DNA of 17,163 bases, from NCBI GenBank assembly GCA_030538335.1, contig JAUNUE010000006.1, positions 1 to 17,163 of the forward strand, in the 5' to 3' direction. Below the pieces are notes generated by a model that saw only the letters and a list, made by a program, of their open reading frames with translations, made no database searches and was not told the origin of the DNA. Numbering within the stretch: the first letter of the stretch is position 1; each line of letters begins with the position of its first letter. The position numbers and the translations under genes are program-made. The stretch comes from Allobrachymonas sp. (GTDB lineage: Bacteria > Pseudomonadota > Gammaproteobacteria > Burkholderiales > Burkholderiaceae_C). Positions 6,989 through 13,759 of this stretch are shown piece by piece.

Positions 6989-7237
6989 TTACTTGCGGGC
7001 GTAGCGGTTGCGGAATTTCTCGACGCGACCGCCCATGTTGTCAACCGACTTCTGCGTACCAGTGTAGAACGGGTGCGATTCGCTGGACGTATCGAGCTTG
7101 AACAGCGGCAGTTCACGGCCATCGTCCATCTTGATGGTTTCTTTGGCGTTGACGCACGAGCGGGTAACGAACTGGAAGCCGTTGGACAAATCGACAAAAC
7201 AGACTTCGCGGTAATCGGGGTGGATGCCTTCTTTCAT
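6989..7237 (-). CDS. rpmE2: 50S ribosomal protein L31, type B (zinc-independent)
   Basis: An 82-residue L31 that joins the large subunit to the small subunit at the central protuberance. MKEGIHPDYREV at the start and SHPFYTG (54-60) near the end are hallmark stretches, and the tail ends KFRNRYARK. It has only two cysteines (13 and 28) and no CxxC zinc site, which makes it the C-minus or type-B form; in many bacteria that form replaces the zinc form when zinc is scarce, but here it could be the only copy. The ATG at 7237 has GAGGAA four bases upstream on the minus strand. The frame stays open upstream of this ATG, but that extension lacks any L31 similarity. The gene has its own promoter and terminator and so is a single-gene unit. 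Confidence 0.96.
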   Translation of the reverse strand: MKEGIHPDYREVCFVDLSNGFQFVTRSCVNAKETIKMDDGRELPLFKLDTSSESHPFYTGTQKSVDNMGGRVEKFRNRYARK

Positions 7238-7304
7238 GGTTTCCTCTGAATCGTTGCGGGAGCCGCGCCAGCCACTCTGGCGTACTTTCCTAGGCGAATT
7301 GCGA

Positions 7305-7333
7305 ATTATCGCATAACAGCCGCCCGAAACCAA
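7305..7333 (-). promoter_or_regulatory. Promoter of rpmE2 (extended -10)
   Basis: On the minus strand TTGGTT (7328-7333), a 17-base spacer, and GATAAT (7305-7310). TG precedes the -10 hexamer by one base, giving an extended -10. The start site would fall near 7298, leaving a leader of about 60 bases before the L31 ATG. Confidence 0.65.
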
Positions 7334-7361
7334 GCCTGCCGCCATGAAGGGGGGGGTTGGC

Positions 7362-8864
7362 TCAATGCAGTGGTATGTATCCCACATTGCCAATCAATTG
7401 CTGCCCCTGCGCGCCGAGAAACCAGTCTACCAACTCCCGTACGGGTTGGGGCGGGTTCTCCCGCGTCACCATATAGACGTCCACGGTCAGCGGGTAACGG
7501 CCACTGCGGATATTTTCAGGCGTTGGCTCCACGCCATCAATGGCCAGCAGGCGCACGGGCGTGTTGCCTTTCATTTGTGTGGTGTAGTAACGGAACGAAT
7601 ACCCTAAGCTTTGCGCGGTATTGCGGTAAGCGGCGACCTGGCGTACCAGGCCACCCATGCCCTCCTGCAGTTCTTCTTCGAGGGGATACACCATGGGCTT
7701 GCCTTGCATCACTTTGGCTTCCATCACGGTCTGGCTGCCCGAATTGGGAGGCCGCTGAAAGGCGATGATGCGCGCATCGGCGCCACCTACTTCATTCCAG
7801 CGGCTGATCTGGCCGCTGTAAATGGCCTGTATTTGGGACAGCGTCAGGCTTTGTACGGGGTTGTCGGACTGGGTCAAAAAGACAAAGGCTTCTTTAGCCA
7901 TGGGCGTAAAAACGAGCTTTACGCCGCGTTCTGCTGCCAGCCTCATTTGATCAGGCGAAGCCTGGGCCACAAAAATCAGGTCGGTTTCGCCCTTGATCAA
8001 GCGCTCATAGGCTTGCGGCGTTTTGCTGACCTGCACACGGGCATCGGCAGCAGCTTCGGTGTACAAGGCCTGTGTGGCCGCCGCGTACACAGGATAAGCT
8101 GCGGTGGCACCGTCCAGCCGTGGAGCATCGGGCAAGTCAAAACGCAGTGCAGGCGCAGGCTTCACCTTTGCCAGTAAATTGTCGGGCACAAACGGTCGGT
8201 AGCGGTACATATTGACCTCTTCGCGCAAAGCTTCGCCAGCGGGTGCCAGCTTTTGCTGGCGTTGCACGGCTTGCCAGATCGTGAGGCTGCCCAGGCTCAG
8301 TACAACCGCGGCCAGAGCCACGAAAAAGCGCGTGCGTGCTGCTGGAGGAGTCTCCATCGGCTGCTTGCGGCTGCCATACCCAAAACCAAGCAAAAAAGCG
8401 CCATAGGCGACCAGAGGCACCAGCACCAATATCCAGAGATAGCCGCCAAACGCAGTAGCAAGAAGCAAGAGGGCGAAAGGAATCAGCACGAGGAAAATGC
8501 CTCCCGGCATCCGGGTGAAATCCCCTCCTGAAACATGCATCCCTGCTACCCATGCCAGCCAGATCAGCAAGGGGTAGGCCAGCAAGGGCAGGTAGCGCCA
8601 CCCCGCTGAAAGAGGCAACCCTTGCTTGCGGCCAAAAACCATGCCGAGCCACGCCAGCACTATTGCCATGCACAGGCCGATCGCCACCAAACCTGAATCA
8701 CCCGGGAACAAAGAGTGCAACAAGCCAGGCCTGACAAGCGACACCACAAGAATCACCTGGAGCAATACCGCCTGCACGGCAAAGGGCACTGCAAGCACGG
8801 CCATCAATACGGCCCGGCCCACATAAGCCCAATAGCGGCGTGGTGTTTCAGGTTCAACTGGCAT
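7362..8864 (-). CDS. Six-helix membrane protein with PstS-like periplasmic binding domain
   Basis: A 500-residue protein with an uncommon build. Residues about 17-200 hold roughly six hydrophobic helices (near 17-45, 58-77, 91-110, 121-136, 139-160, 179-200). Residues about 235-500 form a phosphate-binding-protein-like domain: RLDGATAAYPVYAAATQA, TDLIFVAQASPDQ, FVFLTQSDNP, LTLSQIQAIYSGQISRWNEVGG, then RPPNSGSQTVME as anion loop, and the typical PstS end YPLTVDVYMVTREN...VDWFLGAQGQQLI. No pstC, pstA or pstB is adjacent, so it is not an ordinary transporter subunit here; a membrane-bound ligand sensor or scavenging protein would fit (inference). The ATG at 8864 overlaps the 3' end of ruvB by eleven bases, so translation is probably coupled. 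Downstream of it comes rpmE2 with its own promoter. Domain call is strong, ligand is a guess. Confidence 0.85.
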   Translation of the reverse strand: MPVEPETPRRYWAYVGRAVLMAVLAVPFAVQAVLLQVILVVSLVRPGLLHSLFPGDSGLVAIGLCMAIVLAWLGMVFGRKQGLPLSAGWRYLPLLAYPLLIWLAWVAGMHVSGGDFTRMPGGIFLVLIPFALLLLATAFGGYLWILVLVPLVAYGAFLLGFGYGSRKQPMETPPAARTRFFVALAAVVLSLGSLTIWQAVQRQQKLAPAGEALREEVNMYRYRPFVPDNLLAKVKPAPALRFDLPDAPRLDGATAAYPVYAAATQALYTEAAADARVQVSKTPQAYERLIKGETDLIFVAQASPDQMRLAAERGVKLVFTPMAKEAFVFLTQSDNPVQSLTLSQIQAIYSGQISRWNEVGGADARIIAFQRPPNSGSQTVMEAKVMQGKPMVYPLEEELQEGMGGLVRQVAAYRNTAQSLGYSFRYYTTQMKGNTPVRLLAIDGVEPTPENIRSGRYPLTVDVYMVTRENPPQPVRELVDWFLGAQGQQLIGNVGYIPLH

Positions 8865-9927
8865 TGAACAAGCCCCCCGCTCCTTGCGGCGGCGCAATAC
8901 CCAAGTGCCGGTACGCAGCCAGCGTGGCCACGCGTCCGCGCGGGGTGCGCTGCAAAAAGCCTTGCTGGATGAGATACGGCTCGATCACGTCTTCAATCGT
9001 GCCGGGTTCTTCGCCAATGCTGGCGGCGATGTTGTCCAGACCCACCGGGCCACCGTCAAAGCGGTGCACCACGGCTTCGAGCAGCTTGCGGTCCATGACG
9101 TCAAAGCCTTGCGGATCCACATCCAGCATGGCCAGCGCCTTTTGCGCCATGTCGAGTGTGATGGCGCCATCGCCCTTTACATCGGCATAGTCGCGCACGC
9201 GGCGCAGCAGGCGGTTGGCGATGCGCGGGGTGCCGCGCGAGCGGCGGGCAATTTCGAGTGCGCCTTCAGCATCTGTCAGTACATTCAACAGCCCAGCCGA
9301 GCGCGTGACAATGCGCGCCAATTCGTCTGCCGTGTAGAACTCCAGCCGCGATACGATGCCAAAACGGTCGCGCAGCGGGTTGGTCAGCATGCCCGCGCGC
9401 GTGGTGGCGCCCACCAGCGTAAACGGTTGCAGGTCGAGTTTGATGCTGCGCGCGGCTGGCCCCTCGCCGATCATGATGTCGATCTGGTAATCCTCCAGCG
9501 CAGGGTAGAGAATCTCTTCCACCACGGGCGAGAGGCGGTGGATTTCGTCGATGAACAGCACATCGTTGGCCTCCAGATTGGTCAGCAGCGCGGCCAGGTC
9601 TTTGGGCTTTTCAAGCACCGGCCCCGAAGTCTGGCGCAGGTTCACACCCAGTTCGTGCGCGATGATGTGGCTGAGGGTTGTTTTGCCCAGCCCCGGCGGG
9701 CCAAAGAGCAGCACATGGTCCAGCGCCTCGCCACGCTTGCGTGCCGCGCCAATGAAGATTTCCAGTTGCTCGCGCACTTTTTGCTGGCCCACGTATTCAT
9801 CCAGCAGTTTGGGGCGCAAGGCGCGCTCCAGCGCTTCTTCCTGTGGCGTTGCGGGTGCCGCCGACACCATGCGGCGGGCGGGTTCGGGGGTGGCATCAGC
9901 AGAAAGGTCGTCGGTATGGATGGGCAT
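8854..9927 (-). CDS. ruvB: Holliday junction branch migration helicase RuvB
   Basis: A 357-residue AAA+ ATPase that, with RuvA, drives branch migration of Holliday junctions for RuvC cutting. Walker A GPPGLGKT is at 76-83, Walker B LFIDE at 124-128, sensor 1 GATTRAG at 173-179, and the arginine-finger and sensor-2 stretch RRSRGTPRIANRLLRRVRDYA near 228-248. The winged-helix C-terminal domain has LDVDPQGFDVMDRKLL and QGFLQRTPRGR. Length is normal. The ATG at 9927 gives the family start MPIHTDDL; an ATG at 9957 would add ten residues but neither shows a good ribosome site. ruvA and ruvC are not in the window, so ruvB is not in a ruvCAB operon. It is cotranscribed with the overlapping PstS-like gene and diverges from the ArnT-like gene. 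Confidence 0.98.
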   Translation of the reverse strand: MPIHTDDLSADATPEPARRMVSAAPATPQEEALERALRPKLLDEYVGQQKVREQLEIFIGAARKRGEALDHVLLFGPPGLGKTTLSHIIAHELGVNLRQTSGPVLEKPKDLAALLTNLEANDVLFIDEIHRLSPVVEEILYPALEDYQIDIMIGEGPAARSIKLDLQPFTLVGATTRAGMLTNPLRDRFGIVSRLEFYTADELARIVTRSAGLLNVLTDAEGALEIARRSRGTPRIANRLLRRVRDYADVKGDGAITLDMAQKALAMLDVDPQGFDVMDRKLLEAVVHRFDGGPVGLDNIAASIGEEPGTIEDVIEPYLIQQGFLQRTPRGRVATLAAYRHLGIAPPQGAGGLFNAS

Positions 9928-10124
9928 GATCAGGCATTGTGCCGCAGATGCATCCATTGCATGGCCGTTGCCTGGTGGCACTTTTTGGTCGCGTGCGCGG
10001 CTCGCATCTTGATACAAATAAGCTGAGGAAGAAACACTGCGGTCAAGTGCGAGGCGTATCATCCGCCCCCGTTTCTGGCCTGTTTTCTGGCAAGCACGTT
10101 GGTGATGCACGCGCTTGTCCCTGT
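9928..10124. promoter_or_regulatory. Divergent intergenic region ruvB / ArnT-like gene
   Basis: This 197-base space must hold the promoters for both genes. On the minus strand TTGACC (10041-10046) could be a -35 for ruvB, but the following -10 candidates (TTATTT, 19 bases on) are poor. No LexA box was seen by eye. No clear + strand promoter was found. Confidence 0.3.
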
Positions 10125-11771
10125 ATGTTGAAATCTGCAAGTCACTTCGGCCAACGCCTGTTGGCCCGCCATCCGGTTGGTTTTCCCCTGTTGCTGTTGG
10201 CCGTGTGGCTGCTATTGACCTTGTCATGGCGACCGTTGGCCATGCCCGATGAGGGCCGCTACGCCAGCGTTGCGCTCGAAATGGCACAAAGCGGCGACTG
10301 GACGGTGCCGCTGATCAACGGGCTGCCGTTTTTCCACAAACCACCGCTGTTTTACTGGATCACCGCCGCTGCGATGAAGACAGTGGGCAATATGGTGGCG
10401 GCAAGCCGTATGGCATCTGCCTTGGGTGCCTGGATGATGGGCGCAGGCATGTTCATGTTTTTGCGCCGCCACGCCACCTTGCGCATGGCGCAATGGAGCT
10501 TGCTGGTGCTGGCCACCCTGCCGCTGTATTTTGGCGCGGCCCAATATGTGAACCTCGATATGCTGGTGGCCGGCCTGATCAGCGTCACCATTCTCGCCGC
10601 CGTGCATGCCGTTTTGCAGGAGGCGCAAGGCCTGCCCTACCGCGCCTGGGTATGGTTCGCCTATGTGCTGGCGGCCCTGGGGCTGCTGGCCAAGGGCTTG
10701 ATCGGCATCGTGCTGCCCGGTGGCGTGCTCGTCTTCTGGCTGCTGTGGATGCGGCACTGGCGCGGCCTGTGGGTGCTGGTATCGCTGCCCGGACTGATCC
10801 TGTTGCTGGCGGTGGGCCTGCCCTGGTTCCTGCTGATGGAGCAGCGTTACCCCGGCTTCTTGCACTACTTTTTTGTCTACCAGCACTTTCAGCGTTTTGC
10901 CGAAACCGGCTTCAACAACCAGATGCCCTTCTGGTTTTATGTGCCCGTGTTGCTCGTTCTCTGCCTGCCCTGGACATGGCGGGGAGCGCAAGCCCTTTGG
11001 CGCCAGCGCCAACAGGTGGCATCCGTAAATGACTGGTTCCAGCCTGCGCCTTTGCACGATAAAACCGCCTTGATGCGCCTGTGCCTCGTGTGGCTGCTGC
11101 TGATTCTGATGTTCTTCTCGTTGCCGCAGTCGAAACTGGTCGGTTATATCTTGCCTGTGCTGCCAGCCTGTGCCATGCTGCTGACGATGGGTATTACGGG
11201 TGTGGTGGCAAAGCCAGTTGCAGATGCTTCACCATCTTTCCTGCCCAAAAATCCTCTGCGAACAGCTTTTTTGTCAGGGGCATTTTGCGTCATCAGCATC
11301 GTGGGCATTGCCTTGTTCAAGCCTGCGCCTGGGCTGGATGCGGCTTCGTCCATGACGTCCCAATTCCAGCGGGAAGACCAACTGGTCATGCTCGACGAAT
11401 TTGATCCCGATACCACCTATTACCTGCAAACCAGCCGCCCCGCCTGGGTGGTGGCGTCGTTCGATGACAAGACGCAAATGCGCAAGGACACCTGGCGCAA
11501 GGAGCTGTGGGACGCCGGGCAATTCAACCCTGCTTTGGCTACGCAGACTTTGTTGACCTTCAAGCAGCTGCGACCACGCGTGTGCAACGCCTTGCAGCAA
11601 AACATCACCCTGTGGATTCAGGGCGATGCGGCCAATATGATCCGGCTCTACCCATTCCTGGGCACCCAACAGCCCTTTTGGCAACGCGCTACCAGAAAAA
11701 ACGTCCACACGGTGTGGCGGCTGGGGGGGCGCAGTGCCTTGTCAAGTGCAGGCTGTGAGTGGAAAGAATAA
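10125..11771 (+). CDS. ArnT-family (GT39/GT83-like) membrane glycosyltransferase
   Basis: A 548-residue membrane protein of the ArnT/PMT family, which moves a sugar from a polyprenyl-phosphate carrier to an acceptor on the outer face of the cytoplasmic membrane. The first periplasmic loop has MPDEGRYASVALEMAQSGDW (40-59) with the catalytic-type Asp-Glu at 42-43, then FFHKPPLFYW (69-78). About ten or more further helices follow, with GLLAKGLIG and SKLVGYILPVLPA as typical stretches, and a soluble C-terminal part from about residue 420. True ArnT adds aminoarabinose to lipid A, but no arnB/C/A/D genes are present, so the sugar and acceptor are open. The ATG at 10125 starts just before the first helix; its ribosome site is weak and longer in-frame starts lack family similarity. 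It ends at a terminator facing ppk2. Confidence 0.9.
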   Translation: MLKSASHFGQRLLARHPVGFPLLLLAVWLLLTLSWRPLAMPDEGRYASVALEMAQSGDWTVPLINGLPFFHKPPLFYWITAAAMKTVGNMVAASRMASALGAWMMGAGMFMFLRRHATLRMAQWSLLVLATLPLYFGAAQYVNLDMLVAGLISVTILAAVHAVLQEAQGLPYRAWVWFAYVLAALGLLAKGLIGIVLPGGVLVFWLLWMRHWRGLWVLVSLPGLILLLAVGLPWFLLMEQRYPGFLHYFFVYQHFQRFAETGFNNQMPFWFYVPVLLVLCLPWTWRGAQALWRQRQQVASVNDWFQPAPLHDKTALMRLCLVWLLLILMFFSLPQSKLVGYILPVLPACAMLLTMGITGVVAKPVADASPSFLPKNPLRTAFLSGAFCVISIVGIALFKPAPGLDAASSMTSQFQREDQLVMLDEFDPDTTYYLQTSRPAWVVASFDDKTQMRKDTWRKELWDAGQFNPALATQTLLTFKQLRPRVCNALQQNITLWIQGDAANMIRLYPFLGTQQPFWQRATRKNVHTVWRLGGRSALSSAGCEWKE

Positions 11772-11861
11772 TAAAGCGCTTTGCGTTTTCAAGAACTACC
11801 ACGCCAGCCATCGCTGCGCAATGCTGATACGCTCCCTGACAGATGTTTTTGTAGACGCTGT

Positions 11862-11886
11862 TTGGCGTAAATTGCCGCCAATTTTT
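11862..11886 (+). terminator. Intrinsic terminator of the ArnT-like gene
   Basis: TTGGCG (11862-11867), an eight-base loop, CGCCAA (11876-11881) and TTTTT (11882-11886). The T run reaches the stop codon of convergent ppk2, so the two genes meet here with no spare room. Confidence 0.6.
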
Positions 11887-12791
11887 CAGTACTTCTGCGG
11901 CACGATCATTTCCGGCGGCACCGGGTGTCGCATGTAGTCGGGGTGGTGCGTACGCTCGGGCAAGACTACTTCCTGGCGCTCTACCTCGTGGTAGGGCACC
12001 TGGGCCAACAGGTGCTCAATGCAGTTCAGCCGCGCCTTTTTCTTGTCGTCGGCGGGCACAATCCACCATGGGGCCTCGGCCAGGTGCGTGCGTTGCAGCA
12101 TCTCTTCTTTGGCGCGGGTGTAGTCTTCCCAGCGGCGGCGGCTTTCCAGGTCCATGGGGCTGAGCTTCCACTGTTTGAGCGGATCGTGGATGCGGCCCAG
12201 AAAGCGCAGCTCCTGCTCTTCATCCGAAATCGAAAACCAGTACTTGATGAGCTTGATGCCTGAGCGCACCAGCATTTTTTCAAACTCAGGCACGGTGCGA
12301 AAAAACTCCTCGAGTTGATCGTCGGTACAAAAACCCATCACACGCTCAACGCCTGCGCGGTTGTACCAACTGCGATCAAACAGCACCATCTCGCCGCCTG
12401 CGGGCAGGTGGCTCACATAACGCTGAAAGTACCACTGCGTGCGCTCTCGGTCGTTGGGCGCGGGCAGTGCGGCCACACGGCACACACGCGGGTTGAGGCG
12501 TTGCGTGATGCGCTTGATCACGCCCCCTTTGCCGGCCGCATCACGCCCCTCGAAAATAATCACCATCTTGTGGCCCGTGTGTACCACCCAGTCCTGCAGT
12601 TTGACCAGCTCGGCCTGCAGGCGGAACAGTTCGCGAAAATAGTTGCGCCGCTCCAGTTTGTAGTCTTCATCATCGAGCGCGATGTTGGCCAGCGCGTCGA
12701 TATTGCGGTCTTCCAGCTCCATCTCCAGCTCTTCGTCGTAGCCGTCAAGCACGTCGCTGCGCAGGCGGCGCAGCATGTCGGGGGGCGTCAT
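11886..12791 (-). CDS. ppk2: Polyphosphate kinase 2 (class I PPK2)
   Basis: A 301-residue single-domain PPK2, which phosphorylates nucleoside diphosphates using polyphosphate (ADP or GDP to the triphosphate) in the cytoplasm. Walker A GRDAAGKGG is at 82-90, the lid stretch RERTQWYFQRY at 115-125, and Walker B DRSWYNRAG at 139-147; KYWFSISDEEQ and the QWKLSPMD region follow as in class I enzymes. The length and the charged N-terminal extension also fit class I. AAGGAAG shortly before the ATG on the minus strand supports this start. A Pho box candidate about 70 bases upstream suggests control by PhoB under phosphate limitation. It converges on the ArnT-like gene. The assignment to PPK2 is firm; the preferred nucleotide cannot be told. 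Confidence 0.96.
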   Translation of the reverse strand: MTPPDMLRRLRSDVLDGYDEELEMELEDRNIDALANIALDDEDYKLERRNYFRELFRLQAELVKLQDWVVHTGHKMVIIFEGRDAAGKGGVIKRITQRLNPRVCRVAALPAPNDRERTQWYFQRYVSHLPAGGEMVLFDRSWYNRAGVERVMGFCTDDQLEEFFRTVPEFEKMLVRSGIKLIKYWFSISDEEQELRFLGRIHDPLKQWKLSPMDLESRRRWEDYTRAKEEMLQRTHLAEAPWWIVPADDKKKARLNCIEHLLAQVPYHEVERQEVVLPERTHHPDYMRHPVPPEMIVPQKY

Positions 12792-12848
12792 GGGTACTTC
12801 CTTTCTGTGGCGGATGGGTTTTGTGCCAAAACCATGTGAACTGCTGAA

Positions 12849-12880
12849 TTTATGTCATAAAAATGACAGAAAAATGACTT
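12849..12880 (-). promoter_or_regulatory. Candidate Pho box and -10 of ppk2
   Basis: On the minus strand AAGTCATTTTTCTGTCAT (12863-12880) has GTCAT twice at an exact 11-base period, each followed by a T tract, as in PhoB boxes (consensus CTGTCATAWAWCTGTCAY; three mismatches by my count). CATAAA (12849-12854), eight bases further on, may be the -10. TGTCAT(12853-12858) and ATGACA(12863-12868) also form a perfect inverted repeat around AAAA. The ppk2 ATG is 72 bases downstream of the box. Confidence 0.6.
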
Positions 12881-12898
12881 TCACACTGCGCCTAACGA

Positions 12899-13264
12899 TC
12901 AGGCCGGGCACTCCAGTTTGACCAGACGGTCTCCGCTGAAGTCCGCCCTGATTTTTTCTGCACTGTCTTTCGCTGCGCTCCAGGTGGCTGTGGTTGCGCT
13001 GGTGGTTTCCGGCATACCCAGTTGAAAATAGACTTCGTCTCTGGATGCGTTGGGAGGAACCAGACCACATCGTGCAATTGGACTGGCCCAAGTTCCACAG
13101 CTACCTGTCTTTACGCATGAGCGCGTTACGCAGTACTTTTCATTAGATGCCCACTTGCCGCCTTGATCTTCGCAAACTTGTTGCGCATTTTTGCTGTTGG
13201 CGAACCAATAAACGATGGCTACAACCAGAAAAACACTGAGAGCGATAAAGTATCTTTTTGGCAT
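12899..13264 (-). CDS. Small membrane-anchored cysteine-rich protein of unknown function
   Basis: A 121-residue protein not recognised as a named family. Residues 5-22 (YFIALSVFLVVAIVYWFA) form one N-terminal membrane helix or uncleaved signal. The rest would be periplasmic and has six cysteines (31, 45, 50, 56, 66, 119), enough for three disulfides. The C-terminal half, with SRDEVYFQLGMPE, TWSAAKDSAEKI and RADFSGDRLVKLEC, has the order 'turn, lG-P, Trp, strand with final dg-v' seen in small BamE/SmpA-like domains; this is a weak resemblance only. It starts seven bases after the stop of the upstream small gene and so is probably its operon partner. The pair is isolated between ppk2 and comM. 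Coding status is supported by the tight arrangement, the signal-like helix and conserved-looking Cys spacing. Confidence 0.7.
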   Translation of the reverse strand: MPKRYFIALSVFLVVAIVYWFANSKNAQQVCEDQGGKWASNEKYCVTRSCVKTGSCGTWASPIARCGLVPPNASRDEVYFQLGMPETTSATTATWSAAKDSAEKIRADFSGDRLVKLECPA

Positions 13265-13271
13265 GGCATCT

Positions 13272-13589
13272 TCATTGCGTGTGGATGATCAATTCGACAC
13301 CAAGGAGGTGCAGCATTTCAGCACCATTCGGAAATAGGCTGATAACACCTTTCGAAGCCATGCACTCGCATTGAAGCGTTGCGCCCGATGCAGCCGCATT
13401 TTTTAATACGCGACGTTCATTCTGCAGGATGCCCCACAACCATACCAAATGGTCGTTAAGTGAGGCTGACTCAGGCAATTGAGATTGGACAACGACGGTC
13501 TCGCCATCCAATTGAGAAAAAGGCAGCTTGGAGCGGACTATTTTTGCGTATGTTCCAGCTTCCAAAATCTTGAACGTGACACGATTCAT
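13272..13589 (-). CDS. Small cytoplasmic protein, possibly DUF4279-like
   Basis: A 105-residue protein with no signal peptide or membrane helix. The central part (SLNDHLVWLWGILQ, then VLKNAAASG) and the end (ISLFPNGAEMLHLLGVELIIHT) follow the helix, strand, 'leu-gly-hydrophobic strand' pattern of DUF4279 proteins, some of which sit near toxins. That match is from memory of the pattern and is tentative. The ATG at 13589 has AAGGA nine bases upstream on the minus strand. It is followed after seven bases by the cysteine-rich membrane protein, likely in one transcript. Upstream of it the DNA is clearly richer in A+T than the neighbouring genes, which fits a gene block gained separately. No toxin-like gene is seen next to it in the window. 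Confidence 0.65.
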   Translation of the reverse strand: MNRVTFKILEAGTYAKIVRSKLPFSQLDGETVVVQSQLPESASLNDHLVWLWGILQNERRVLKNAAASGATLQCECMASKGVISLFPNGAEMLHLLGVELIIHTQ

Positions 13590-13759
13590 CGGATTGATCC
13601 TTGATAAAACAGGAAGCGCAAGCTGCAGAAGAAAAGTAATCTATACGGTGAAAAATAACATGCATGCGCAAAAATCAGACCTAGGGTATTTCACCAACCT
13701 TGACTTTATTGTGGAAGATAAAAGAACTGGTCAGCTACAAGGCTGTGTTGCACGAAGCG
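13590..13759. other. AT-rich intergenic region between the small gene pair and comM
   Basis: About 170 bases with visibly lower GC than the genes on both sides. On the minus strand a -10-like TATAGA lies about 50 bases before the small gene start, without a convincing -35. No terminator for comM, which ends at 13760, is seen. No homologous coding fragment was recognised. Confidence 0.4.

Noticed and set aside
7238..7393. N-terminal extension of L31 by 52 residues
   Set aside because: No L31 has it, the rpmE2 promoter lies inside it, and the ATG at 7237 has a good ribosome site.
8884..10026. A 380-codon + strand frame antisense to ruvB
   Set aside because: RuvB on the other strand has every AAA+ motif; the antisense product is a composition artefact.
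10041..10046. SOS (LexA) control of ruvB
   Set aside because: I looked for a CTGT-N8-ACAG pattern in the ruvB upstream region and saw none; only a weak sigma-70-like hexamer is present.
11773..11782. AAAGCGCTTT palindrome after the ArnT-like gene
   Set aside because: No loop and no T run, so it is not a terminator; a better one lies at 11862-11886.
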